This document shows, in pieces, positions 53,425-61,915 of a stretch of DNA of 64,000 bases. Location of the stretch: assembly GCA_024698045.1 (NCBI GenBank), contig JAILRS010000023.1, positions 21,594-85,593 on the forward strand, written 5' to 3'. Position 1 is the first letter of the stretch. Every line of letters begins with the position of its first letter. Position numbers and translations under genes: made by a program. Origin of the DNA: Selenomonadaceae bacterium. Its GTDB lineage: Bacteria; Bacillota; Negativicutes; Selenomonadales; Selenomonadaceae. Below the pieces are notes generated by a model, which saw only the letters and a list, made by a program, of their open reading frames with translations, was not told the origin of the DNA and ran no database searches.

Positions 53425-53453
53425 TTGACACAATAAGGGCGGTGTTGTAAAAT
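53425..53453 (+). promoter_or_regulatory. Promoter-like element whose -10 overlaps the yceD start codon
   Basis: TTGACA (53425-53430), 17 nt, TAAAAT (53448-53453). The yceD ATG is at 53452-53454, so a transcript from it would begin about at the in-frame GTG of codon 4. Confidence 0.45.
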
Positions 53454-53907
53454 GCCGAAAGTGCAAACGGCAAGGGGCGACAGTGCTCCTTTTGAGTTCA
53501 GCGGCACGACGACGCAACTTTTCGACGAAGATTTTGCGGATATCGGAATCACGGGCGAAGTAAAAATTTTCGGCGAGGTTGTCGACACGGGCAATAGTTT
53601 TCTTATCCGCGCGCGAATGGAATGGAATAAAACTTTTGCGTGCGACAGATGTCTTGTTCAAACTACGGGCGTACAATCTCATCAGTTTGAGGAAGAATTG
53701 GAGAAAACCGATGTGACTGATGATTTGCTTGACGTGACTGAACTTTTTCGGGACGAGTTACTTGCCGGACAGCCGATGAAAAATCTTTGTAAAGCGGACT
53801 GCAAAGGCTTATGTCCCGTATGCGGCGCAAACTTGAACGACGGGGACTGTGGTTGCGACAGATTGATTGTCGACCCCAGACTTGCGGCGTTGGAAAATTT
53901 CAGATAA
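53452..53907 (+). CDS. yceD: YceD/DUF177 family protein
   Basis: The 151-residue protein has the DUF177 pattern: an N-terminal beta domain, the Cys pair FACDRC and the C-terminal cluster CKADCKGLCPVCGANLN followed by CGC. YceD proteins are encoded before rpmF in most bacteria and are linked to 23S rRNA or large-subunit accumulation. Zinc binding by the Cys cluster is likely. The SD is GGGCGGTG. rpmF starts 20 nt after the stop, so the two share a transcript. Confidence 0.88.
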   Translation: MPKVQTARGDSAPFEFSGTTTQLFDEDFADIGITGEVKIFGEVVDTGNSFLIRARMEWNKTFACDRCLVQTTGVQSHQFEEELEKTDVTDDLLDVTELFRDELLAGQPMKNLCKADCKGLCPVCGANLNDGDCGCDRLIVDPRLAALENFR

Positions 53908-53926
53908 TCGTAAGGAGGTGTTACTC

Positions 53927-54103
53927 TTGGCAGCACCTAAGAGAAAATTGAGTAAAGCAAGACGCGACAGACGCCGCGCAAATTGGAAGTTAGAAGCTCC
54001 GAACTATGTAAAATGTCCGAGATGCCACGAACCTAAACTCCCACACCATGTGTGCTTAGAATGCGGTTACTATGATGGACGTGAAGTCATCGAAACGGCT
54101 TGA
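53927..54103 (+). CDS. rpmF: 50S ribosomal protein bL32
   Basis: The 58-residue protein begins AAPKRKLSKARRDRRRANWK after a TTG start with AAGGAGGTG upstream. It has the zinc-ribbon form of bL32, with CPRC and CLEC pairs. Longer readings from 53867 overlap yceD and add unrelated residues. Paralogues without these cysteines replace it under zinc limitation in some species; none is seen here. Confidence 0.95.
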   Translation: MAAPKRKLSKARRDRRRANWKLEAPNYVKCPRCHEPKLPHHVCLECGYYDGREVIETA

Positions 54104-54120
54104 GGATAGCGGAAACTGTT

Positions 54121-54153
54121 AGGCAGGCATTGTGAGTCTGCCTATTTTTTTTT
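54121..54153 (+). terminator. Terminator after rpmF
   Basis: AGGCAG/CTGCCT hairpin followed by nine T. plsX starts 25 nt on with no visible promoter between, so readthrough probably supplies plsX. Confidence 0.8.
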
Positions 54154-54177
54154 AAAACAGAATATGGGGGGAACAAA

Positions 54178-55188
54178 TTGAAAATAGCAATCGACGCAAT
54201 GGGCGGCGACAAAGCTCCGGGAGAAATAGTCAAAGGTGCCCTTCAAGCAGTACAAAAGTATCCGTGCGAAATAGTTTTGGTCGGTGACGAAAATAAAATT
54301 CGCGAGATATTGACTGCGGAATCGGGCGGCGGAAATTTCCCGATAACGGTAAGACATGCGAGCGAAGTAATAGAAATGGGCGAACATCCTGCCGACGCGG
54401 TACGCAACAAAAAAGATTCGTCGATAGTTATCGCTACGAAAATGGTGAAAGACGGCGAATGTGACGCGGTACTTTCGGCAGGTTCTACGGGCGCGGCAGT
54501 AGCTGCGGCACAATTAATTCTGCGCAGAATCCCGGGGATACATCGTCCCGCAATAGCGACACCGATACCCACACCCAACGGCACGACTTTACTTTTGGAC
54601 AGCGGCGCGAATGTCGACAGCAAACCCGAAAATTTAGTTCAAAGCGGAATAATGGGCGCGTTGTACGCCGAATATGTTTTGGGCGTGAAAAATCCTTCGG
54701 TCGCGCTGTTGAATATCGGCGAAGAAGATACCAAAGGCGACGAACGTACGCGCGAAACTTACAAACTGATGAGCGAATTGACGACGATAAATTTTGCCGG
54801 TAATGCCGAAGGTCGTGATATTCCGCGCGGAAAATTCGACGTGGTTGTCTGCGACGGATTTGTCGGTAATGTCGTTCTCAAATTCGGCGAAGGTCTTGCG
54901 CTTACGATAATGAAATTGCTCAAGGAAGAATTGATGACGAACGGCGGCGCAAAACTTTTGGGCGCGGATTTAATGGGCATGACGTTCAGCAATATGGCGA
55001 AACGTTTTGATGCCTCCGAAAACGGCGGTGCGCCTTTGCTCGGCATTAACGGCTACTGTATAATAAGTCACGGTTCTTCAAATGCAAAAGCAATTTGTTC
55101 GGCAATCGGTGTCACTTGCGATTATGTTGCCGGCAATGTCGTAGAAAAACAGTTGGAAATTTTAAACGGCAATCAAGGCGATAAGTGA
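54178..55188 (+). CDS. plsX: Phosphate acyltransferase PlsX
   Basis: The 336-residue enzyme turns acyl-ACP into acyl-phosphate for PlsY, the first step of phospholipid synthesis. Motifs: KIAIDAMGGDKAPGEIVKGA at the start, SAGSTGAAVAAA, and DGFVGNVVLKFGEG. The TTG start follows GGGGGG. It is in the standard yceD-rpmF-plsX order, and fabK and fabD follow, coupling fatty-acid and phospholipid synthesis. Confidence 0.95.
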   Translation: MKIAIDAMGGDKAPGEIVKGALQAVQKYPCEIVLVGDENKIREILTAESGGGNFPITVRHASEVIEMGEHPADAVRNKKDSSIVIATKMVKDGECDAVLSAGSTGAAVAAAQLILRRIPGIHRPAIATPIPTPNGTTLLLDSGANVDSKPENLVQSGIMGALYAEYVLGVKNPSVALLNIGEEDTKGDERTRETYKLMSELTTINFAGNAEGRDIPRGKFDVVVCDGFVGNVVLKFGEGLALTIMKLLKEELMTNGGAKLLGADLMGMTFSNMAKRFDASENGGAPLLGINGYCIISHGSSNAKAICSAIGVTCDYVAGNVVEKQLEILNGNQGDK

Positions 55189-55229
55189 CATACTTCCTTT
55201 TGATAACATGAATCCTTAGGTTAAAAACA

Positions 55230-55258
55230 TTGACAAAATAACGATATTCGTTTAATTT
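55230..55258 (+). promoter_or_regulatory. fabK promoter with palindromic operator in the spacer
   Basis: TTGACA (55230-55235), 17 nt, TAATTT (55253-55258). The spacer holds the perfect inverted repeat AACGA-TAT-TCGTT (55240-55252), well placed for a repressor to block polymerase. It does not look like the FapR or FabT sites I know. Confidence 0.55.
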
Positions 55259-55315
55259 AAGCCTGTTGGCAAGGCTGAGTAATTATCGGCTCAACCGTTG
55301 AGGAGGAGAGATTAG

Positions 55316-56263
55316 ATGTTTGAAAATAACGCCATCTGTAAGTTGCTGAATATCCGATATCCAATATTTCAAGGCGGCATGGCGTGGATAGGGACTGCGG
55401 AATTGGCCTCGGCGGTATCAAACGCCGGTGGTCTTGGTCTTATCGGTGCAGGTCATATGCCGCCCGATATTCTGCGCAAAGAAATTCTTAAGTGTAAAGG
55501 TTGGACGGATAAACCTTTCGGAGTCAACATAATGTTGATGTCGCCTTTCGTCAAGGAAGTTATGCAAGTAGTGGTAGATGAGCGTGTCCCCGTGGTAACG
55601 ACGGGCGCAGGCAATCCCGGCGAATACGTCCCCGCATTGAAGGAAATCGGCACGAAAGTTATTCCCGTCGTGGCAAGTGTTGCATTGGCAAAAAGACTTG
55701 TGAAGAGCGGAGCGGACGCGGTTATCGCGGAAGGTTGCGAATCGGGCGGACATATCGGAGAAATTTCAACAATGCCGCTTGTTCCGCAGGTTGTCGACGC
55801 CGTTGATGTTCCCGTTATCGCCGCCGGTGGTTTTGCCGATTCGCGCGGTATCGTTGCGGCCTTCGCACTCGGTGCCAGTGCCGTTCAAATGGGTACTCGT
55901 TTCGTCTTAAGTCAGGAATGTATCGCACATCCGAATTATAAAAATTTGGTACTCAAAGCAAAAGACAGGTCTACGGTTGTGACGGGCAGAACGACGGGAC
56001 ATCCCGTTCGCGTTATTGCCAACAAACTCACGCGCACTTATCTTGAAATGGAAGCCGGCGGAGCTCCTGTTGAAGAATTGGAAAAACTCGGAGCCGGTGC
56101 ACTTCATAAAGCTACTCACGGCGGCGATGTTGAAAACGGTTCCGTAATGATCGGACAAATTTCCGGCATGCTCGACGACATTAAATCGGTCAAAGAAATC
56201 ATAGATGATATAGTCAGCGGTATTGCGCCCGTTGTTGCAGATATAAATAACAAATACGAATAA
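55316..56263 (+). CDS. fabK: Enoyl-ACP reductase II (FMN-dependent)
   Basis: The 315-residue flavoprotein reduces enoyl-ACP in the last step of each fatty-acid cycle. It is of the nitronate monooxygenase-like TIM-barrel fold: YPIFQGGMAWIGTAELASA at the N-terminus, the catalytic histidine in EGCESGGHIG, FMN-phosphate binding in AAGGFADSRG and the GASAVQMGTRFV strand. FabK enzymes are insensitive to triclosan, unlike FabI. The ATG is behind GGAGGAGAG. fabD follows after about 80 nt. Confidence 0.93.
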   Translation: MFENNAICKLLNIRYPIFQGGMAWIGTAELASAVSNAGGLGLIGAGHMPPDILRKEILKCKGWTDKPFGVNIMLMSPFVKEVMQVVVDERVPVVTTGAGNPGEYVPALKEIGTKVIPVVASVALAKRLVKSGADAVIAEGCESGGHIGEISTMPLVPQVVDAVDVPVIAAGGFADSRGIVAAFALGASAVQMGTRFVLSQECIAHPNYKNLVLKAKDRSTVVTGRTTGHPVRVIANKLTRTYLEMEAGGAPVEELEKLGAGALHKATHGGDVENGSVMIGQISGMLDDIKSVKEIIDDIVSGIAPVVADINNKYE

Positions 56264-56344
56264 AAATTTTTAATGGGCAGTGGTTGGCGACTTGAATAAA
56301 ATCTAATCGCCAATCACTTTTCAATTATGGAAGGAGCGAATTTC

Positions 56345-57280
56345 ATGGGTAAAACGGCGTTTATTTTCCCCGGACAAGGTGCACAGGCGGTCGGCATGGG
56401 TAAAGATTTCTACGATAACTTTGACATTGCCCGTAAACTGTTTGAAGAGGCTGACGACGCTTTAGGTTACTCGATAAAAAAAATTTGCTTTGAAGGTTCC
56501 GCGGAAGATTTGAAGTTGACGGCGAACACGCAGCCGGCTATTTTGACGGTTAGTGTTATCGTCAATGAATTGCTCAAAGCCGAAGGAATCAACGCCGATA
56601 TTTCGGGCGGTCACAGTTTGGGCGAATATTCCGCACTGGTCGCGGCAGGTACGATTAAATTCAGAGATGCAGTCGTCTTGGTACACAAACGCGGTCAATA
56701 CATGCAGGAGGCCGTACCCGTCGGCGAAGGAGCTATGGCGGCGATTATCGGGCTTGACGACGATACAATCATCAATGCTTGCGCAGAGGCTTCCGAAGTC
56801 GGAGAAGTGCAAGCGGTTAATTTCAACTGCCCGGGGCAAACGGTCATAGCAGGTAAAACTGCAGGCGTAGAAGCGGCAGTGGAAAAACTCAAGGCAGCAG
56901 GTGCGAAGAAGGCGGTTATACTCCCCGTGAGTGCACCTTTCCATAGTACGCTGATGGCTCCTGCGGCGAAGAAACTGGCTGCGGAACTCGACAAGGTTGA
57001 AATAAAAGATGCGGCATTCCCGATTGTTGCGAATGTAAACGGCGAGACGGAAACTTCTGCGGCGGATATCAAAAATAATTTGGTGGCGCAAGCGGATCAT
57101 CCCGTTAAATGGATTGCATGCGTAGAGACGATGAAAAATTTCGGCGCGACAACATTTATCGAATGCGGTCCCGGTAAAACTCTTTGCGGATTCAATCGCC
57201 GTATCGACAAATCAATCGTCAGCTTGAATGTTGAAAACATTGACAGTCTGAAAAAAACTTTGGACGCGTTGAAAGCTTAA
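56345..57280 (+). CDS. fabD: Malonyl-CoA:ACP transacylase
   Basis: The 311-residue enzyme loads malonate onto ACP. It opens TAFIFPGQGAQAVGMG, has the nucleophile serine in SGGHSLGEYSALVAAG near residue 92, the arginine in VHKRGQYMQ and the histidine in VSAPFHSTLM. The ATG at 56345 follows GGAAGGAG; an ATG 18 nt upstream includes that SD and is not used. The cluster ends here with a strong terminator; fabG, acpP and fabF are outside the window. Confidence 0.95.
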   Translation: MGKTAFIFPGQGAQAVGMGKDFYDNFDIARKLFEEADDALGYSIKKICFEGSAEDLKLTANTQPAILTVSVIVNELLKAEGINADISGGHSLGEYSALVAAGTIKFRDAVVLVHKRGQYMQEAVPVGEGAMAAIIGLDDDTIINACAEASEVGEVQAVNFNCPGQTVIAGKTAGVEAAVEKLKAAGAKKAVILPVSAPFHSTLMAPAAKKLAAELDKVEIKDAAFPIVANVNGETETSAADIKNNLVAQADHPVKWIACVETMKNFGATTFIECGPGKTLCGFNRRIDKSIVSLNVENIDSLKKTLDALKA

Positions 57281-57293
57281 GATACGTTGACAG

Positions 57294-57338
57294 AAAATAA
57301 AATCCCCGATAGGTTTTGCACCCGTCGGGGATTTTTTG
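57294..57338 (+). terminator. Terminator after fabD (copy 1 of a repeated terminator)
   Basis: TCCCCGA/TCGGGGA encloses a 15-nt loop and ends in six T. The 38 bp from 57294 to 57331 are identical to 58042-58079. Confidence 0.88.
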
Positions 57339-57487
57339 TTTGGATTTACCAAAACGTTATTGAATCGGTAAAAGAGATTTGTATAAAAAATTTTTTTGGT
57401 AAGGGTCTTATCGTTATCCGAAACATAAATTTGACTTTCAAGATTAACAAGTTTAACAAAGCTACACAAGTGATTAATCGCGTCCCG

Positions 57488-57516
57488 TTGACTGATTCGG
57501 AATATGTACTTATTAT
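57488..57516 (+). promoter_or_regulatory. Promoter of the Lrp-type regulator
   Basis: TTGACT (57488-57493), 17 nt, TATTAT (57511-57516), about 80 nt before the start. The stretch 57339-57487 shows nothing else I can support. Confidence 0.65.
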
Positions 57517-57598
57517 AAAAAAACAATGTTGATGCCGCCATATAATATTTCAATTCTTTTCGCAGATTCACTTTAAAAATTCAAGTTCGGAGGCAAAT

Positions 57599-58036
57599 AT
57601 GAGTAACCAAACAGACGATACAGACCGCAAAATTTTAGAAATACTTTGTTACGACGCACGTATTTCCATGACCGAATTGGGTAAACGAGTTCATTTGACA
57701 AGTCAGGCAGTGAAAAACAGATTGGAAAAACTCAGCGATTTGGGAATTGTTGAGCATTACACGGTTAATGTAAATTGTCCCGTTTACGGCTATAAAGTTC
57801 ACGCGATAATTAAAATAAATCTTGCCAACCAAGCGGAAAAATATTTATCGGATTACCTCAAGGACAGCAAATACAACATCATCCACTTGTATCAAATTAC
57901 GGGACTGCAAGCTTATATTATAGACGGTTATTTTATTGACAACGAAGAATTGCAAAAGATGTTACAGCATATCGGGCAGTATGGAAGTTATGAAATTCAG
58001 CTTGTATTAAAGGAAATTTCTTTAGCCCGTCAATGA
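57599..58036 (+). CDS. Lrp/AsnC family transcriptional regulator
   Basis: The 145-residue protein has an N-terminal winged helix (residues about 6-60, DRKILEILCYDARISMTELGK then the recognition helix SQAVKNRLEKLSDLG) and a C-terminal RAM ligand domain from about 65. Family members respond to amino acids or small metabolites and act as dimers to octamers. The effector is not predictable. GGAGG lies before the ATG. It is a single-gene unit flanked by two identical 38-bp terminator sequences, which may reflect a duplication event. Confidence 0.9.
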   Translation: MSNQTDDTDRKILEILCYDARISMTELGKRVHLTSQAVKNRLEKLSDLGIVEHYTVNVNCPVYGYKVHAIIKINLANQAEKYLSDYLKDSKYNIIHLYQITGLQAYIIDGYFIDNEELQKMLQHIGQYGSYEIQLVLKEISLARQ

Positions 58037-58041
58037 AGACT

Positions 58042-58086
58042 AAAATAAAATCCCCGATAGGTTTTGCACCCGTCGGGGAATTTTTA
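58042..58086. terminator. Terminator between the Lrp gene and typA (copy 2 of the repeated terminator)
   Basis: Same hairpin as after fabD, with T-rich flanks on both strands. It can serve the convergent Lrp gene and typA. The 38-bp core is 58042-58079. Confidence 0.85.
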
Positions 58087-58104
58087 TTGCCGTTTATAAA
58101 ATTT

Positions 58105-59922
58105 TTACTTGCGAGCGTTTTTGGCAGCGCGTCCGCGTGTCGTACGGTCTAAGATAGCTTTGCGCAGGCGAATTGATGTGGGAGTAACCTCGACAAGTTC
58201 ATCTTCGTTGATATATTCCATAGCCTGTTCCAAACTCATGAAACGCGGCGGCACAAGTCTGATTGCCTCGTCGGAATTGCTTGCGCGGATATTCGTTTGA
58301 TGTTTCTGTTTGCAGGGATTGATGTCGATATCCATTTCACGGGAATTTTCGCCGATAATCATGCCCTCGTAAACTTTTTGACCGGGCTCAATGAACATGA
58401 CGCCGCGATCTTGCAAATTAAATATGCCGTAGCCCGTAGTTTCGCCTTGCTCGAACGCAACGAGACTGCCGCGCGAACGACCGGGGATATCACCCTTGTA
58501 AGGTTCATAGCCGTGGAAAACGTGATTCATTATTCCGTTGCCGCGTGTCGATGTCAAAAGCTCGGAACGGAAGCCGATTAATCCGCGCGCGGGAATCAGG
58601 AAATTTAAACGCATGTAGCCGGCAATGTTCTGCATATTTTTTAACTCGGCTTTACGGCGTCCCAAACTTTCCATAACCGTCCCCATAAAATCCTGCGACA
58701 CTTCAACCGTAAGATTTTCGATAGGCTCGTATTTCTGCCCGTCGATTAATTTGTAAACGACTTCGGGCTTACCGATTTGCATTTCGTAACCTTCACGGCG
58801 CATTGTTTCAATGAGAATCGACAAGTGTAATTCACCGCGTCCGCTGACTTTGAACACGTCCGCCGAATCCGTTTCCTCCACGCGTAAAGCTACATTAGTC
58901 TGAGCCTCTTTGAAAAGTCTGTCGCGGATATGACGGCTTGTGACAAATTGTCCCTCTTTGCCTGCGAACGGACTTGTATTGACGCCGAAAGTGACACTCA
59001 AAGTAGGTTCGTCGACACGAATAGCCGGTAATGCCTCAGGTTTTTCCGCATCTGCAACCGTATCACCGATTGACACATCCGCCAAACCCGTCAACGCAAC
59101 AATTTCGCCCATTTCCGCCTCGGGTGTTTCGACGCGATTTAAACCTTCGTATGTGAAAACTTTGCCGACTTTAGCCTTTTTGATTCCCTCGTCGCTTATC
59201 ATCGCAATGGTTTCGCCCGATTTGATTTTGCCGCGCTGAATACGACCGATTGCGATTTTGCCGACATATTCATCTGCCTCGAGTGTCGTGACTACCATTT
59301 GCAAAGGTGCATCGAGTTCTCCTTCGGGCGGCGGTATTTCCTTAAGAATAGTATCCATCAGCGGCTGTAAATCTTTGCTGTCGTCTAATATATCTTTTTT
59401 GGCGATACCCTTTTTTGCCGCGGTGTAAATTACGGGGAAATCCAATTGTTCGTCGTCGGCATCAAGTTCCATGAACAATTCCAAAACTTCGTCGGAAACT
59501 TCTTCGACACGTGCTTCGGGACGATCTATTTTGTTTATGACAACTATCGGCTTGAGTTTATGTTCGAGAGCTTTGCGCAGAACGTATTTTGTTTGCGGCA
59601 TAGGTCCCTCGAAAGCGTCGACCAAAAGTAAAACGCCGTCGACCATATTCAATACGCGCTCGACTTCGCCGCCGAAATCCGCGTGACCGGGTGTGTCTAC
59701 GATATTTATCTTGATTCCCTTGTAAAGTATTGCTGTATTTTTAGACAGGATTGTAATGCCGCGTTCGCGCTCCAAATCACCCGAATCCATGACGCGCTCG
59801 GCTACCTGTTCATTCTGACGGAATATGTGACTTTGTTTAAGCATAGCGTCGACCAAAGTTGTTTTGCCGTGGTCTACGTGTGCGATAATCGCGATGTTTC
59901 TGCGATCGGAATTTACTCCCAT
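58105..59922 (-). CDS. typA: Translational GTPase TypA/BipA
   Basis: The 605-residue ribosome-associated GTPase of the EF-G group is involved in 50S assembly and stress or cold adaptation. G motifs: [40 protein letters not shown]. Domains III and V and the TypA-specific C-terminal domain follow. An ATG six codons upstream precedes the GGGGGC SD, so 59922 is the likely start. A consensus promoter lies upstream. Confidence 0.95.
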   Translation of the reverse strand: MGVNSDRRNIAIIAHVDHGKTTLVDAMLKQSHIFRQNEQVAERVMDSGDLERERGITILSKNTAILYKGIKINIVDTPGHADFGGEVERVLNMVDGVLLLVDAFEGPMPQTKYVLRKALEHKLKPIVVINKIDRPEARVEEVSDEVLELFMELDADDEQLDFPVIYTAAKKGIAKKDILDDSKDLQPLMDTILKEIPPPEGELDAPLQMVVTTLEADEYVGKIAIGRIQRGKIKSGETIAMISDEGIKKAKVGKVFTYEGLNRVETPEAEMGEIVALTGLADVSIGDTVADAEKPEALPAIRVDEPTLSVTFGVNTSPFAGKEGQFVTSRHIRDRLFKEAQTNVALRVEETDSADVFKVSGRGELHLSILIETMRREGYEMQIGKPEVVYKLIDGQKYEPIENLTVEVSQDFMGTVMESLGRRKAELKNMQNIAGYMRLNFLIPARGLIGFRSELLTSTRGNGIMNHVFHGYEPYKGDIPGRSRGSLVAFEQGETTGYGIFNLQDRGVMFIEPGQKVYEGMIIGENSREMDIDINPCKQKHQTNIRASNSDEAIRLVPPRFMSLEQAMEYINEDELVEVTPTSIRLRKAILDRTTRGRAAKNARK

Positions 59923-59957
59923 TAATTTTGCCCCCTGCATTTATAAATTGTCGTGTC

Positions 59958-59986
59958 ATTATAGTTGCTACAAATTTTCCTGTCAA
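59958..59986 (-). promoter_or_regulatory. Consensus promoter of typA
   Basis: On the minus strand TTGACA (59986-59981), 17 nt, TATAAT (59963-59958). Confidence 0.85.
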
Positions 59987-60017
59987 ACAATAGTTATCGC
60001 GCGAACAATCATTTCGA

Positions 60018-60046
60018 TTAAATTAATCGTTCGGATATGATATAAT
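60018..60046 (+). promoter_or_regulatory. Possible promoter of the DUF2971 gene
   Basis: A perfect TATAAT at 60041-60046 has only a weak -35 (TTAAAT, 60018-60023) 17 nt upstream. Confidence 0.45.
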
Positions 60047-60090
60047 AACTCAAAGAATTTACAGAAACGAATGCCGAAGGGGGTATTTCT

Positions 60091-60933
60091 ATGATTCTTT
60101 ACAAATATGCTCCGCTTGACGGTCATACTGTGGAAAATCTTAGAGACTCCAAATTGTATTTCAACATCCGAGAAAATTTTAACGACCCTTTTGATATTTA
60201 TCCAAAGCTTGACATCGAAAAGGAACGCGAACCGCTTTTATCGGCTTTGAAAAAAGATTTGATGTATAAATATTCGCCGGAGTTTATCGAGACAATCGAT
60301 ACACTTTCCGACGAAGAAATTTTTAACACGTTTCATCAAAAGTACACTTACAACGAAAGCAGTACCAAATACGGGATAACTTGCTTTTCAAAAATCCGCG
60401 GCAATATTTTGATGTGGTCACACTACGCCGATAAACATTCGGGAATTTGTATGGGCTTTGAGATTGACGAAGACGATAAATGTTTGAAAAATTTCCTGGA
60501 CAACGACAGAAATGCGAAATTTCTTTCCGACAATAATGCCTGTAAATTGTTTCCGATAAAATACGTCGACAATAATGAACGTCCCGATTTTACTTTCAAG
60601 GAAGTCCGCACGGAGAATAATGACTTCATGTATAAAATTTTGTCTACCAAGTACAAAGAGTGGAGCTATGAACAGGAAGTTCGGATAATGGTCGGCAACG
60701 ACAAGCAGGGGATTTTTCCGGCGCAGATATATTATCAACCGCAGAGACTGAAAGAAATTATTTTCGGTGCACGAACAAGCGATGAAGATATTTCAAAAGT
60801 TTTCAAAGTCTTGAAGCCGTTGCCTTGTTTTGATTTGATATCGTTCGCCCAAGCAAAGTTGAATCGTTACAATTACGTATTGGATATAGAGCCGATAAGC
60901 AAAGACGAATCAAAGTTGACCAAACTAAAATAG
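60091..60933 (+). CDS. DUF2971 family protein
   Basis: The 280-residue protein follows the DUF2971 pattern: LYKYAPLDGHTVENLRDSKL, then FNDPFDIY, the core CFSKIRGNILMWSHYADKHSGICMGFE and WSYEQEVRI near the end. The biochemical role is not known. Such genes often occur in variable islands, sometimes beside defence genes. Here the neighbours are housekeeping genes (typA, sigH), so no defence role can be inferred. It is convergent with sigH, 15 nt apart, over a TAGACGTC direct repeat. Confidence 0.8.
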   Translation: MILYKYAPLDGHTVENLRDSKLYFNIRENFNDPFDIYPKLDIEKEREPLLSALKKDLMYKYSPEFIETIDTLSDEEIFNTFHQKYTYNESSTKYGITCFSKIRGNILMWSHYADKHSGICMGFEIDEDDKCLKNFLDNDRNAKFLSDNNACKLFPIKYVDNNERPDFTFKEVRTENNDFMYKILSTKYKEWSYEQEVRIMVGNDKQGIFPAQIYYQPQRLKEIIFGARTSDEDISKVFKVLKPLPCFDLISFAQAKLNRYNYVLDIEPISKDESKLTKLK

Positions 60934-60948
60934 ACGTCCTATAGACGT

Positions 60949-61689
60949 CTAAACGGGTCTGCTTAATTTCATTTGACGGTCGAGAGTATAAAGACCGCGA
61001 TAGACAGTGCCGATATCGATTGTATCGCCGCGACTGGTTACATAACGTTCGAGTTTCCTTTTGACACGTTGCAGAGCGTTATCGATTGACTTTACATGTC
61101 TATCCAAACTCACTGCAATTTCTTGATAAGATTTGCCGTCGAGATAAGCCATGAGCACTTGCCATTCGAGTTCGCTCAAAATTTCTTCCATCTTCTTTTC
61201 GATAGCTAAAAATTCTTCGCGACTGATGACTAATTCTTCGGGGTCGGCGACCTTCACGCCGCTTATCACGTCAAGCAAAGTTCTGTCGCTGTCTTCATCG
61301 TAAATAGGTTTATTGAGCGAAATGTATGAGTTCAGCGGAATATGTTTTTGACGCGTGGCAGTTTTAATCGCCGTAATGATTTGGCGCGTCACACAAAGTT
61401 CCGCGAAGGCATGGAAACTTGACAACTTATCGCTTTTAAAATCGCGTACTGCCTTGTAAAATCCTATCATACCTTCTTGAATAATATCTTCGCGATCCGC
61501 ACCGATAAGGAAGTATGAACGAGCCTTAGCGCGAACAAAACTTCTGTAGCGATGAATCAGATAATTCAACGCGGTCGAGTCGTTTTCGTCCTTTATTTTG
61601 GTTATAAGCTCTTCATCCGTTAACGCCTCATATTTGGCGTACTCGTTGGCGATATCGAATTCAAAGGAATTTTCAACGTTCGATTTCAT
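60949..61689 (-). CDS. sigH: Sigma-70 family factor of the SigH/Spo0H type
   Basis: The 246-residue sigma factor resembles SigH of spore formers, which drives early sporulation, competence and stationary-phase genes. Region 2 reads LTDEELITKIKDENDSTALN...YRSFVRAKARSYFLIGADREDIIQEGMIGFYKAVRDF (shown in parts); region 4 reads LSELEWQVLMAYLDGKSYQEIAVSLDRHVKSIDNALQRVKRKL (also in parts). A C-terminal tail of about 30 residues follows. The ATG at 61689 has no normal SD; it lies inside the 3' arm of an 11-bp inverted repeat (61684-61750), so translation is probably controlled by RNA structure. A consensus promoter (61798-61826) drives it. Confidence 0.88.
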   Translation of the reverse strand: MKSNVENSFEFDIANEYAKYEALTDEELITKIKDENDSTALNYLIHRYRSFVRAKARSYFLIGADREDIIQEGMIGFYKAVRDFKSDKLSSFHAFAELCVTRQIITAIKTATRQKHIPLNSYISLNKPIYDEDSDRTLLDVISGVKVADPEELVISREEFLAIEKKMEEILSELEWQVLMAYLDGKSYQEIAVSLDRHVKSIDNALQRVKRKLERYVTSRGDTIDIGTVYRGLYTLDRQMKLSRPV

Positions 61690-61750
61690 AGAAACCGGCG
61701 CGGCACAAACTCCCCGAGTTCGTCGCGCTGTTCACTTCCTTTCTATGAAA
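61684..61750 (-). promoter_or_regulatory. sigH leader stem-loop that contains the start codon
   Basis: On the minus strand TTTCATAGAAA (61750-61740) is the exact reverse complement of TTTCTATGAAA (61694-61684), and the latter holds the sigH ATG. Inside are GCGCG/CGCGC and AACTC/GAGTT stems. The SD-like AGAAAGGAAGTGA overlaps the 5' arm. Folding would hide the start codon and part of the SD. Confidence 0.65.
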
Positions 61751-61797
61751 ATTTTCTCCGTGGTTCTGCAAACTTTGGATATTTTGACTTTGCGCTG

Positions 61798-61826
61798 ATT
61801 ATACTGCACGACTTATAGTTAGTCAA
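61798..61826 (-). promoter_or_regulatory. Promoter of sigH
   Basis: On the minus strand TTGACT (61826-61821), 17 nt, TATAAT (61803-61798). Confidence 0.8.
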
Positions 61827-61915
61827 ATTTTTTTCGGCTGCAGGTAGGGATTAACGCAACGAAGGTAGAATAAAAACTCTTTTACAATTGAGGATTGTTA
61901 ACGGCGGTGGAAAAT

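Noticed and set aside
60091..60933. DUF2971 as part of an antiphage defence system
   Set aside because: No nuclease, reverse transcriptase, ATPase or toxin-antitoxin partner is adjacent; neighbours are housekeeping genes.
61804..61915. Cobalamin riboswitch upstream of cobU
   Set aside because: The space to the divergent sigH promoter is short and I see no B12-box-like sequence; the same holds for cobD and cbiK.
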